This document shows, in pieces, positions 35,107-46,499 of a DNA stretch of 64,000 nt. The translations under genes and the position numbers were made by a program. How positions within the stretch are numbered: the first letter of the stretch is position 1; each line of letters opens with the position of its first letter. Under the pieces are notes generated by a model. It was not told the DNA's origin. It did not search any database and was given only the letters and a program-made list of their open reading frames with translations. Source of the DNA: Globodera rostochiensis (taxonomy: Eukaryota > Nematoda > Chromadorea > Rhabditida > Heteroderidae); the NCBI GenBank assembly GCA_018350325.1, contig JAEVLN010000021.1, positions 186,001 to 250,000 on the forward strand. The letters run 5' to 3'.

Positions 35107-38100
35107 AATTAACAAAATTTTGTACACTCGCACCAAATGAAATCTAAATATGGCTTTTCAGTAAACAATTTATTTAAATTTTAAAGACTTTAAATACCAA
35201 TAATTGCTTCATATATTCAATGAGTTAAATAATACAAATATATGTATTTAAAATCATTTATTTTAAATTTAAACAAATCGCAAATCAAACAGTCGCAATG
35301 CTCGTGGGATACACATGCGCGCATTTACTATTCCCAGCGTCGGGAGTATGTACGCCGTATTTTCAAGAAATGGCCGATGCGCTAATTTGACTAAGACTTG
35401 ATGATTAATATCTTTATTTTCTTCTGGAAAAAAATTATACTTAATAATAATGAAGAGTAAGGAGCTAATCTGCCATATTAATACAGTAAAATAAAACGTT
35501 ATATAAAAATAATAAAACAAATTTATATTTTAAAATTTTCAATGAAATTACTTCATAAATAATACATGTCATTTTCAAAAAAAAACATAAAAAAATCCAT
35601 TTAAAAAATTAATTATCACAAACAATTGCAATTGTAAATTCCAAAAACTAATAAAGTCATGTTGTGTTATTATGATTATTTTGTAAATTGTTTAGCGTTT
35701 TTTTAAAAAAAGTAAGAAAAAATTCATTAATTAATTTGTTGTTACGAAATTTAAATTGACTTGTTTTTATTTCTCAGTAGCAGAACAAATGAAATTTAGA
35801 TAGCCAATTACTATAATTGTAATTTGAGGCATTGATTTAACATTTTTACGATACGTTAAAGAAACCGCTCAAATAAAAACTTTTGTTTAAATATATATTT
35901 TAAAACCACCTTTGAGACAATATTAATTGGATTTTATCTTATGAGTTATCTTGTAAATTACTATTAATATATGTTTAAATATTAGTTTAAAATACTGTTT
36001 AAATTAATTTGTAGTCTTTAATTTTACATAAGGTGAAAAATTTTTGTCTAGAAGTATTTTATATGTTTATTTTTGTCTTCTCTTCATTAGAATTTATTTT
36101 ATTGTATAATTTAATTTTTGCATCTTGCCAGCTTCATAATTTGTCAAATAATTAACATGAATATAGATATTAATTGATTTTATAAAACAAGTACTTTATA
36201 AAACTAATTAACGATAAATTATATGGACAATATTTAAAATCAATATTATTAATTAAAAATTATGCAAACTGCCGCCGGGACTAAATGTATTTCAAAAGTG
36301 GCACTTGAGTGACAATTTCAAGCTCTTCAAGTGTTCCTACAAAAAAATCGATGGCTTAATATTTTGTATTTTATTATTTTTAAAAAGAAGTCCCCCTACT
36401 TCTAAAATTTAATTCAATTCATTTTGTTTTACTTCAAATTTTAAATTCTATTAAGGCTGCAACTTTTCTTAATAGTTTTTCAAGATATATAGTATTTAAT
36501 ATTTTGCTTTTGATGATATGTTTTAGTATAACTGCATACAATGAGTTGTCAGACTTTTGGTTGATATGTGATAATTTAGCATTAAATCTTCAATCTATTC
36601 AAATTCAAAATTTTTAATATTTCTTACACGTATTTATTTTAAATATATAAAAATGATTTTTTCAAATAGGATTTTTATTGCTAGGTTAGGCCAGAAATGA
36701 CTTTACATGCATATTTATATAATTTTTTATATATCATAATGAATAATAATTGGATATTTTTCGCATTTAAATTGATTCATTTTGAAAAAAACAATTACAA
36801 TTAGCATTTAATATTCAATTTTTAATGCAATTTTTGCATGTCATATATAGTACTTTTAAATAAATCGTTTTTTGTTTCCTTTTACTTTTTGGATTTCAGA
36901 ATGTGATGATTAATATTTTATTTAACATGCTCATGAAACAACTATGTGTTGGGTAATTAAACCTAAGTTGGTATTTTACTATTGATATGTTGACAAAAAT
37001 GAAATTATTTAATCACATATCGGCGTGATTTGAGTCACGTCCGCGAATTAAAGAGCGTCGTCAAAACATAGGGGGTTCTATTCGGAAGGGGGGGGGGTCA
37101 TTCGAATAAATGTAATCGTCCTCCTGATTAATACATAGTTTCAATCATCTTGCATTATTTTTATGTCATCGTAGCATTAAAATAAAGGTGCTCCATGAAG
37201 TTCACAGAACCCCTCTCCCAAGCATTACTTTGCTAAAAACCACACAAGAATTTTAAATCAATTTATTTAATAGATCTATTTTAATTAATATACTTAGTTT
37301 ATTTATTTTTGTTTACAATATAATTATTTTACAAATTACATACCTAGATTATTTAACACGCCTTTTTTATTTAAGATTTGTTTGTTTTGTAATATGCGGT
37401 CTGTTTGCAAAGATTTAACCCTAATTACTTATATATTTTATATAAAACATATTGCATACGAAGCTTCTTCTCAATATCGTTTATATATAACCAAATTAAT
37501 TTGAAAAAATAGCTTTGTGCGGGACGTTACCTAAAATTTTATCCAATTGATTCAGGCAAGGCAGCGTTTTTTAGAAACATATTGTTGAAAAATTTTAAAC
37601 CAATGCAATTTCAAGATAAAAATTATGCTAAAACATAAAAGGCTCAAAAAACTAAATTGGTTTCTTCTAAGATTCATATTATTACGGCTAAATTTTACAT
37701 CGAAAATAAAATAGAACATTTATAATAATTAGAATATAATTTTTTTGATGTACAAATATAAATGTAAAGCATCAAAATAAGATAAATATCTTGTTATAAA
37801 TTAAAAGAATAAAGTCAAACACATAGTTTTCTTGTTAAATATACATTAATATAAAAATGAAAAATAACCACAAACAGACAATTATTTAAAGAAAAATATA
37901 TTTGTCATAAATTAATAATTTTATGAATTAAACATGTTATTAGTATAATTGAATACAATTCATGGATATTTAATCATTAATTAATGTGAAACTCACTCAG
38001 AAAAATAATTAATTAATATGCACCCAACCATACTCGGGCATTTCTAGAGGTATCTTGTCATATATAAAAGGTGTACTATTTAACCCCCAAAATAAAACAA

Positions 38101-39098
38101 AAGTCTTCCGTCGTAAGGAAATAAAAAATTAGATTGAGCTTTTTTTAATTTAAATTATAATTAAATGCTAATTCTGCTTCTTTTATCAAGGGTTAAATCT
38201 GGTTCTATAATAAATTTGAAAGAATTCATCATTTTTCACATTATCAAAACAAACTCGAAAATATTCATGAATAATCACTTTATAAATACTTGTCTTATAA
38301 CATTAACTTCATCAATCAATCCCGATGGTAATTATTGATTTTAATTTGTTCTTTTCAATATCTATCAAATTTCCTCATTTTTAGCATTTTTAATTTTTTC
38401 CATAATTGACGAACAGTTTTTATTTTAAATTGCTTTTTATTTTGTTGTTAAAGTTATTAATATATTAAAAAATTTCTATATAAGCAAAACAAATCATTGG
38501 ACTTGGCTAATTTTATAAATTATCGTTAAATTTTATTTAATATTCCTTTGGGTTTTTTAATAATATGTATGTGTACTATAAGTTATTTTGTAATTTATAC
38601 AATCGTTCTCTTAAATGAGGAATTTTCTATTATCTTTATAGCAATTTATTTCTATATTTTGCAGCACAATTATGAAGTTTAGTAAAATTTATTGAGTGCA
38701 AAATTTGCTTTGGTTAATTCTTAATTATTAAGACAAGACTTTTTATTATTGTTTATTATGATTTCATTTTAAATTTACATTTTACGTTCGATTCAAAATT
38801 TTAATTTTTATTTTGTTGTTAATTTAAATTATTCGAGTACCTCCTTGCAATAAGAATAATAAAGTTTTTTAAATAAATAATTTAATAGTTTGAGATTTCT
38901 AGAGCATTTATATAAACAATTTTTAGATTATTGAGGATAAATTGCTTTTTATATAAGTTCATTGGTAATTTTAAAGAACATTTTTATAATATTTAGAAAT
39001 AATAGTATAATTAATATTTTTGCAATTTCATTTTTACAATGAACATAAAATCCGTTCTTATTTGTTTGAATAATTGGTTAACCATATTTATATTAAAA
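35107..39098. other. AT-rich stretch with skew reversals
   Basis: No gene or repeat supported. An 83-codon minus frame (35269-35520) starts in a GC-richer patch but soon becomes AT-driven. A run of 10 G is at 37088-37097. The + strand is T-rich at 35.7-37.4 kb, A-rich at 37.5-38.2 kb and T-rich again after 38.3 kb. Confidence 0.4.
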
Positions 39099-39474
39099 GT
39101 TTAACTCTCTCTTTTTAGCACACTATTTCTTCAAACAATAAAATATTCAAAAAAGTAACTAAAAAATTATTAGATGGGGTGCGTTTATGACCAAATTACT
39201 CTAACCGTCTAACTCTCTCTTTTTAGCTCACTATTTCTTCAAAAAATAAAATGTTTCAAAAAAGTAACTAAAAAGGTGCGTTTATGACCAAATTACTCTA
39301 GCCGACTGACTCTCTCTTTTTAGCACACTATTTCTTCAAAAAATAAAATGTTTCAAAAAAGTAACTAAAAAATTATTAGATGGGGTGCGTTATGCCCAAA
39401 TTACTCTCGTCGTCTGACTCTCTCTTTTTAGCACACTGTTTCTTCAAAAATAAAATGTTCAAAAAAGTAACGAC
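39099..39474 (-). repeat. 108-bp satellite array, locus 3, inverted (about 3.4 copies)
   Basis: The complement of the unit at 4.1 and 8.3 kb (ACTCTCTCTTTTTAGCACAC, GATGGGGTGCGTT). Unit two lacks the segment around ATTATTAGATGG. All copies share changes absent from the other loci (TTTATGACC for the TTGATGACC form, and AAATGTTTC for AAATGTTC), so this array has expanded independently after dispersal. Confidence 0.92.
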
Positions 39475-39632
39475 TCGTTTACTTTTTTTCAAGCTATCTT
39501 TTTTTCATGATATTTTTTTTTTGTATCTTTTCTTGGTTATTTTGATATAAAATCTTATTGGCAATTTTTTGAGTTTTTTGCTTTTTGATACCGTTGTAAT
39601 AATATGAGCAATTTTATTTTGCTTTTTAATAG

Positions 39633-39767
39633 GTTTATCTGCAAACAGGAACGGATGAACGCGGAGAAAGTGGCATATCTTTTATATTCAAAATTTATAA
39701 AACGTCATTTGACTTGCAAAATGGTAGCTATGAGTTACTTAAGAAAATGCGCATTTATTTTTCGTAG
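39633..39767 (+). CDS. Candidate exon after a strong acceptor
   Basis: TTTTATTTTGCTTTTTAATAG is a strong acceptor. Phase 0 begins VYLQTGTDERGESG and stays open for 44 codons to a TAG at 39765, with a possible donor CAAAATG/GTAGCT at about 39721. A second frame (phase 1) is open even longer, so the reading frame is not certain. Only the first 45 bases are GC-balanced; the rest is AT-rich and may already be intron or 3' untranslated sequence. No family is recognised. Confidence 0.22.
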   Translation, partial: VYLQTGTDERGESGISFIFKIYKTSFDLQNGSYELLKKMRIYFS

Positions 39768-39971
39768 GAATAATTAAATTCCTTTTTAATATAATATTAT
39801 TCAATTGCATAATTTGCTTAACTCTTTATAACATACATAGTAAACATTAATTCCGTTTTTTGTTGTTTTAATTACTTTTGTTTATAAAACTAATGTTCTT
39901 TTTAATCTTAGTGCAACCTTTTTATTATCCTTTTGTTTCGCTCAATTGAGTTTCAATATTTTACGGGTTTT

Positions 39972-40172
39972 TTATTGTATATTTAATTTAAGTTTTATGC
40001 ATTCTAATTCGAACCATTTTTTTATAACTGAGGCATTGACAATAGTTGCTATGATATCGTGTTCGTGGCTTTTCTCGCAGGAATGCTGTACTGCTGTACG
40101 CGGTAAAAAAGACCGACGTATTGATTCGCCATCGCATTGATAGCAGTTGCCGTGGTGGTGCCATCTTGACAA
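39972..40172. CDS. Exon-like island, strand unresolved
   Basis: A 130-bp GC-balanced island (40030-40172) is open on both strands. On + it contains an acceptor GTGGCTTTTCTCGCAG and a donor CGCG/GTAAAA enclosing 22 nt. On - a 66-codon frame begins MSRWHHHGNCYQCDGES just inside an acceptor-like TTTTGTCAAG and turns AT-driven in its last third. Nothing identifies a protein family, and both readings may be accidental. Confidence 0.2.
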
Positions 40173-40265
40173 AATTGTGCCTATAAAAAAGAATATTTTG
40201 TAATATTTTTTAAAAAAATTATTCTAAATATTCATTTTTTTCTTGAGGCAAAAATATTTTATAAG

Positions 40266-40316
40266 TGCCAAAACAATTTGCCTGCAATTGCGGCGGCTGC
40301 ACGGGGCCTTGAACTT
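40266..40316 (+). CDS. Candidate 51-nt exon
   Basis: Acceptor-like AATATTTTATAAG and donor CTT/GTAAAT bracket 51 nt that read in phase 0 as CQNNLPAIAAAARGLEL. One other + frame and a Pro/Gln-rich minus frame are open too. It lies in the T-rich block favouring + strand transcription, 100 bp after the previous island. Confidence 0.18.
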
Positions 40317-41267
40317 GTAAATAACAATGCATTATATTTTATACGCATAGGATTATGTATCAATCCATTGTTGTTTTGTAAATATTACATTTTAAAATGA
40401 TAATTTTTAATGCATTATCAAGCGTCAAGCAAGGCTGTTTTGTAATCTGAGAATTTATTAATTTATTTTTACGATTTTTTCCTTTGTTTAACTAATTTAA
40501 TAATTTTATCAAATATATAGTTGAATATCTTTATACGTTTAATTATTATCTTGTCTTCAGATTTTGATGTTTTTTAATTTTTTTTTATTTTAAAACAGAG
40601 ACCTTCTGGTTAAATGTTAACTTGTCGAGTTATCATCCAGCTCTTTAAAGTTATTTTATTAAATGGTTATTATTTAATAATTTGATGATTGAAAGTTTGT
40701 TTTAAACAGAATTTTTTTCTTAAATATGAAATGTAATTAATTGATTTTTTTAGCTTTTTCCTTTCTTTAACAATTAGCATTTCGTTTGATTTTATATTTA
40801 TGAATGAAAATCATTAGAAGTTCTTAGCAAAATATTTAAATTATATGCGCATAATGTTAAAATAACAAATGATATTCATAAAAATAAAGGGTTATACGCG
40901 ATCAATTTTTAAACAAAAATTAACACACCCTTGTCGATTAACTTATTAAATCAATATTTACTTTAGATATTTCCATGTCTTTAATCCTTCATTCGTTAGA
41001 CAAACTAAAATTGGTTTATTTCAATTAATTAAATGATAAGGTGTTTATTAAATTATATAATAAAAATATGGATAGGTAATTACTTTATAAAAAACATTAA
41101 AATGATATAAATAAATAAAAGCAAAAAAAACAACGAATTTAATAATCAACAAAATCAAAGTCAATCGATTTCATTGAACTATTTTAAAGGACGCAAAAAC
41201 AGCGAGACACGACGTTTCATGATTCCGGACACACCGTTAGTAATAAATTGTCAATATTTATTAGGAT
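40317..41267. other. AT-rich stretch
   Basis: No features supported. Confidence 0.45.
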
Positions 41268-41770
41268 TAGAGCCCGGACTTGAGCTTCGAGCGAGACTCG
41301 AGAAGAGATTCTCGAAAAAATCTCGGGTTTCGAAATATCTCGAAAATTCCGTTTTGTTCGAGACGAGATCTCGAGGTCGAGATTCTCGAAAAATCTCGAG
41401 TCTCGAAAATCTCGAGCCGGAACAGTCGAGATTCGAGATTTTTGATGAAAATATAATTTTTTCCCAAAATTTTCAGAAACTCCACCAAATTTTGTACGAG
41501 TAAGAAGAGAGCACTAAAAGCATGTCTGCAAAATTTGGTCACGAAATATAAGTGTTGCCTGTGTTTCAAGGTTTTGAAAATCAAAGAAAATTCACTGGTG
41601 AGTGAATAAATATAGTGTAGGGGTGCCATCGAAAATTTTGTAAAATAAGGACAGTGAAGCTGGGCTTGACCTATTAGTGGGGAATGAAAGAGCCGGTGAG
41701 AAAATTTTGAATTTTTTAAGAAATTTTTCAAATTGAGAAATTTATTCACTTTTGGGAGTGAGAGGAGGTT

Positions 41771-41793
41771 CGGCGGGCCGATAGGCGCCGCCG
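41771..41793 (-). repeat. Shared GC-rich hairpin, first copy in element C
   Basis: Reads CGGCGGGCC-GATA-GGCGCCGCCG on +, one base short in the left arm. The following GAGAACATTTTGAATTTTT and AACTCAATTTGTTAAG recur at 43490-43520 after the hairpin of relic G. Confidence 0.7.
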
Positions 41794-41853
41794 AGAACAT
41801 TTTGAATTTTTAACTCAATTTGTTAAGAGATTTGCAGCCAAAATGGAGTATGT

Positions 41854-41879
41854 CCGGCGGTGCCAAGAGGCGCCGCCGG
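41854..41879 (-). repeat. Shared GC-rich hairpin, second copy in element C
   Basis: CCGGCGGTGCC-AAGA-GGCGCCGCCGG, arms of 11 with one G:T. Its flanks (GGAGTATGTC before; GGGGAATTTTTTACAAAAATTG after) are the complement of those around the hairpin of element D. Confidence 0.72.
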
Positions 41880-42082
41880 GGGAATTTTTTACAAAAATTG
41901 GCAGTCTTTGTCAAAAAGAGCACTGTTTTTATGAAAAATTTTTGGAGTCGAGATCGAGAATCTCGAGCTTCTTTCGAGCGAGATCTCGAGGTCGAGATTC
42001 TCGAAAAATCTCGGGTCTCGAAAACTCAATTTTATTCGAGACGAGATCTCGAGGTCGAGATTTCTCGAGAATCTCGTCTTAA

Positions 42083-43139
42083 TCAAAAATTATGCATCAA
42101 GTACAAACTAAAATGAGCATAAAATAAAAAAACGATTTCGTAGCAATAATCGATTTTGAACTTCATCATCCCGAAAAAGAACTCCGTTGAAGAGGCCGTG
42201 AAGAAATTACCCGCATCATGATACGACAAACAATTCGTTCTACTTCTTGAAGACAATGACTTAGCGGCTTTATATGCGAAAGCATATCAAACCTCAAAGT
42301 ATTTATTAGCAAAGGTTTAATTGTAAACACTTTTTTTCAGGCACTCGGCAGCAGAAAACACTTCCAGCGTATTTGTAAAGTATATAATTGCAATTAAAAA
42401 AATCTGAGCATATTGCCGTTTAGATGGCCTTCACTCTAAGGACCAAATATTAACATAATTTCAAACTAATAAATCAAAAAATTATTAAATAGCAAGTTTA
42501 AATCAAATATTGCATGCGTTAAATATACAAGAATAAAAAATCATTAATAAAGGAATAATCATTAAATACTTTGTTTGGGAAAAAATAGTATCCTTATTTA
42601 TAAAAAAAAGTAATAAAATTTCGAAAAATTTTTTCATTATTTTATGATTTTAACAACAATAAATTCCTAATCTCCGCAACCATGCTATAGGCTAATTGAA
42701 GCCATGTACCAAGAAATGCCAACAAGGTATAACTAAAAATAAATATTTTACTAAATAAAAAAGTTATTTTAATTGATAATGTATGAAAAACACCTAATTT
42801 AAAGATTATAAGCTTTTTCGTAAATTAATTAAATTTTAAACTAATTGCCAAAGAAAACAATTTTTTTTAACAGACAATACAAGAGCATAAATAATTATCA
42901 CTTGACTCAGCAGTTCAAAAATTACAAAAGGTTAAAATACTAAAAATATTTAATAAAAATTGCAAAACTAAGAAAATGATGAAATGAAAAGCATCATCGA
43001 CGCAAGATAAACTGATTTTAAGAATTTTTAAAAATTCAATATCCAAAAATAATTTTGGCTTTGAAATTGTTCAAAAGCATAAAATACAACAAAAAGCCAA
43101 GTATTATCGAAATCATGCTTTTTGAAAGATTTTTAGACT
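42083..43139. other. A-rich stretch between element C and relic G
   Basis: No gene or repeat recognised. A GC-richer patch near 42160-42290 has no clear frame. Confidence 0.4.
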
Positions 43140-43560
43140 AAAATTGATTTATGGAAATTTTCAAAAAATTGTTCGAATTCGGGTCCGGGGTTCGAAATTG
43201 GTCCAAAAAATGTCAGATGCAGAATTACGCCCTCGAATACCCTTAAAAAATCTTTTAAACAAATTATTTTGGGGGAAGTGTGTTCCCCTGCTATTTGGAG
43301 GGGATTTCGAGGGAAATTTCACTCCAAATTGGTGTTTTTCCCGGGAATTTTCTTTTTTTACGGGGAAGATTCCCTGGGTAAATCTCCCTCGATTTCGGGA
43401 GAAGTCTCCCTCATTTCAGAAATCCAATTTCTTTTTGCAAATTCTGCATTACTAGGGGGTGGCGGTCAGCGGTGCCGAAGGCGCCGCCGAGAAAATCTTG
43501 AATTTTTGACTCAATTGTTAAGGGATTTTCAACCAAAATTTTAAATTACGTATTTTTTTT
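43140..43560. mobile_element. hAT-family relic G with TTCCCGGGAA motif
   Basis: The block 43270-43420 is rich in GGGGAA, TTCCC, CCCGGGAA and CTCCCTC phrases, a private motif set with the palindrome TTCCCGGGAA. It is followed by the shared hairpin (43468-43489) and a 55-bp flank collinear with element C (GAGAAAATCTTGAATTTTT, then GACTCAATTGTTAAGGG). No termini were found. Frames of 91-103 codons here are repeat-derived. Confidence 0.5.
43468..43489 (-). repeat. Shared GC-rich hairpin, copy in relic G
   Basis: AGCGGTGCC-GAA-GGCGCCGCC with loop of three. Flank homology ties it to the first hairpin of element C and to that of element A. Confidence 0.68.
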
Positions 43561-43590
43561 GAATTTACTAGTAATGGGAGAGGTCTGCAG

Positions 43591-43700
43591 CAGGGATGTC
43601 AATCGCGCCTGAAAAAAAAGCGATCGTTGATATGCGATAAGCGATATCGAATTTTCTAATGCGATAGCGATATGCGATCGGCGATAAAATCATTTTCCAA
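43591..43700 (+). mobile_element. hAT-type left end F with GCGATATGCGAT iterons
   Basis: CAGGGATGTCAATCGCGCC is a canonical-looking hAT terminus. It is followed at once by GCGATAAGCGATATCG and GCGATAGCGATATGCGATCG repeats, another private palindromic set. The matching right end is not found nearby, so only one end survives. It lies only 30 bp beyond relic G. Confidence 0.48.
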
Positions 43701-46406
43701 TGAAAGACCAACCACTAAGCCATCAATTACATGGAAAGGTTCTTGTAAAATAGATTGAAAATCACTCGAAGATGCTATCTTTAGGGGTGTAAATTCAACC
43801 GGGCAACACCTATTCTAATGCATAATGTCTCCAGTTTAAAATTTTAACGAAATTTAAAAATTAAAATTTCCGATAAATTTTGTGTATTGATAGGAAACTA
43901 ACTAATATTAAAAATTAAAACAAAAAAAATAAAAGTGTTTAAATCAAAGACATATTTTAATAAGTAAATATGTATTTTACAACAACAGAGGTTGGGTAAA
44001 TGAGTGAGTGGATGTGTTAAAGATGCAAATATTTTTTCTCCAAAAAATCATTTAAAAAATTGATTTAAATAATCCAGCTAGTAATCGGGGGTCATGGCGT
44101 GGGAACCATCACACTTCATTGGATTCATCGACAACGAACGATGCAAAAATATTAAAGAAAAATAACTTTGGAAAAAAATAACAGGAAGAAGGGTATTTAA
44201 TAATAAACGGTAAAAAACGTAAAATATATGTTCAAAAAGCTGCCAAAAAATAATTTTAAAAACCATAAATGCATGAAAAATATATTTAAAAAAAAACCAA
44301 AAATGAATCATTGTATGAATTTATAAATTTAAAAAAAAAGCATGAAGCAAAAATATTATAAACGGCCATAAAAAATGTGCACCATAATTAAATGGATAAA
44401 TTAATTAAATATATTTATGTTGAACACAACACCGACAAAGTATATATTTTTTACACCGCGCGTTTATCAAAAGCAATTTAAAAAAATGTTCGTGAAATTA
44501 AACCAAAAATAATAAATAAAGAAGAATAAAATAAACCAAAATTATAACGCTAAAAAAAGATTAAATTGTCTTTATTTATATTTGGGCCTTTCTGAACGCT
44601 CAAACTTTGGATTTGAGACCCCTCGCTGCGGGGGATTATTTTATTATTATTACACCTTGTGATGAACACAATAATTAAAAAAGTTTGAAAAATTGAGCTA
44701 AAACAGAAAATAAAAGTTATTTGTCGAAGAAATTTAAAAGAAAACTAACCTTATCACAAGATGAAAACGATTATAATATAGGTCTAATAAATAAAGTAAA
44801 AACAATATAAAATATTGCGAAATAAGTGAGCGATATCGGGTTTTCAACTGTAAAATTAAATCCAATAGAGAGATAAATGAAAAGTCTAATAAATTCAAAA
44901 CAAACAATAATTATAACTTTGTTATTTTTGTCAACATTATTTGAAACATTAACGTAATTATGTGAATTTTAAAAATATTTGACGTTTATAATAATTTAAT
45001 AAGCCAAATTTTGAAAACTCCTAATTACATCTTTATAATAAAACTATTTAAAACCAATTTTAATCTCTTAAAAATGTATTTTAATTAAATAATGAAACTC
45101 TTTAATAAATATTTTTATTTTGCTGTTCAAACTTCTATGCTAATTTTAATTTTTTATTTTAGATTTGTTCATATGAATGATTTTTAACATGGGCGAATGG
45201 ATATGTGGAAATTTTACCAAAAAAAACATTTTTTTAAATTTGAACACGTAATATGTTTCTTACGAAAACCTTTAAATATTACATAATAAATAAATCTTAA
45301 GCTCCCTTTTCTAAATTAATACTGAAACCCCAATTTCTTAAAATAGAGAAGTTAAAATTATAAATTCAAAAATAATGCAGTATTTAAATCGCTGGTAAGC
45401 ATAAATTGAGAACAAAGAGTGCGTGTGGTTGGTCTTGGCAACAAAAAATAATTCGAATTGGTAAGTTAAATTCAAAGTAATAATTGTATTTAAAAAAACT
45501 GTATTTCCAATAAGTAATGTTAATATGAACGTAATTTTCAAAAAACGTCGAGGGTTGTTTTGGTTTTGTTTGCGTACAAATCGAACGCCGTGTATAAAGA
45601 CGTATCTTAATATCATATAATCTTATAATTTATAATCAAACGTGTCTGCATCATCAGCAAATTATGCTTTATGACGTTGTAATACTTATTTACATAAAGA
45701 TTAATTATTACTTTAATTCTTAATTTCGAAACAATTATTTTGTTGCAAAATAAAAGCTATTTAATTTTTACCGCTCATTATTAATGAATTTTTGAATAAA
45801 TCAGTAAACCAATTAATAAGAATAAAATTTTTTTGAAAAATATTGCATTTCGGTCTTTTTTTATTTCATAATCAATTTTTGTAAGCTGATTATATTTTTA
45901 TTTAAAAGAATTGATGTAAATAATTTTCAGATCGATCGATCTCTCCTTTTCCACAACAACAAAATTCATAATTTGTTCAGACAGCATCATTTTTACGTGC
46001 TTTTATTCTTTGGTGCAATTACTTTGAAATTAGTAACAGCTATATAATTCGAACAAATATTGCATAAAAACTAATGGTTGCTTTAAAAATCTATACACAG
46101 ACCCATTCGGGTGGAATTATTTAAAATTAAAGTTGTAACGAGAAGCTAATGAATATAAACAACTAATAAAGCAGGCACTTCAGAGACGTAAACAGCCAAT
46201 AAACTTGGCGGGTCATCTTCCCGATAAAATATTAAAAATGATCAAGGGTTAACCCCGAAAACATAGTAAAACACATCGCGCATGAACCCGATTCCGCTCA
46301 TACAGAGCAATGTGAGGGAAAAATTCTTTTTAATATATTGATAAATAAGTTTGTAAAAAAAAATTACATAATTCAATGCTTCTGCAACTCAAACCGATAC
46401 CGTTAC
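43701..46406. other. A-rich stretch
   Basis: A short stem (CCCCTCGCTGCGGGG at about 44621-44636) is the only structured site seen. A patch at 44080-44140 is open in several frames on both strands, one minus frame ending SHAMTPDY then TAG. A 92-codon minus frame at 45338-45616 is AT-driven. No gene is called. Confidence 0.35.
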
Positions 46407-46499
46407 GTCGTTCAGCTTTGTTGAGCCATTCAAAAACCCGGTCTACAACAAATGTGAAAAAGCGGCGCGACATGAAGACAGATGTGACAGAAAAGGGTG
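46407..46499 (-). CDS. Candidate 93-nt exon on the minus strand
   Basis: On - a good acceptor (TTATGTTTTGTCCAG) leads into 93 nt ending GAC/GTAACG. Only one minus frame is open throughout; it contains SVTSVFMSRRFFTFVVDRVF followed by EWLNKAER. Without the donor the frame continues to 46330. It lies in an A-rich block, as expected for minus-strand transcription. The antisense (+) frame over the same bases is open too and cysteine-rich, so caution is needed. No family is recognised. Confidence 0.25.

Larger units (their letters stand above)
41268..42082. mobile_element. hAT-type element C with CTCGAG/GAGATCTC iterons, right end missing
   Basis: The left terminus TAGAGCCCGGACTTG resembles those of elements B and D (TAGTGYTCGG). 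Arms 41280-41435 and 41945-42082 are built from TCTCGA, GAGATCTCGAG and CGAGATTCTCGAAAA, with the palindromes CTCGAG and GAGATCTC. The centre carries two copies of the shared GC hairpin (41771-41793 and 41854-41879), with flanks matching A/G and D respectively. No inverted TAGAGCCCGG end was found after 42082 and no duplication of ATTAGGAT, so the right end is lost. Frames of 65-177 codons inside it on both strands are made by the repeats and are not genes. Confidence 0.62.

Noticed and set aside
39946..40140. 64-codon + frame called as one gene
   Set aside because: Only its last 40 codons are GC-balanced, and the minus strand is open over the same bases; listed only as an unresolved island.
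41174..42116. Frames of 65-177 codons on both strands, including a 177-codon minus frame
   Set aside because: They run through the TCTCGA iteron arms and the GC hairpins of element C; peptides such as repeated SRSR or ESRS follow from the DNA repeat.
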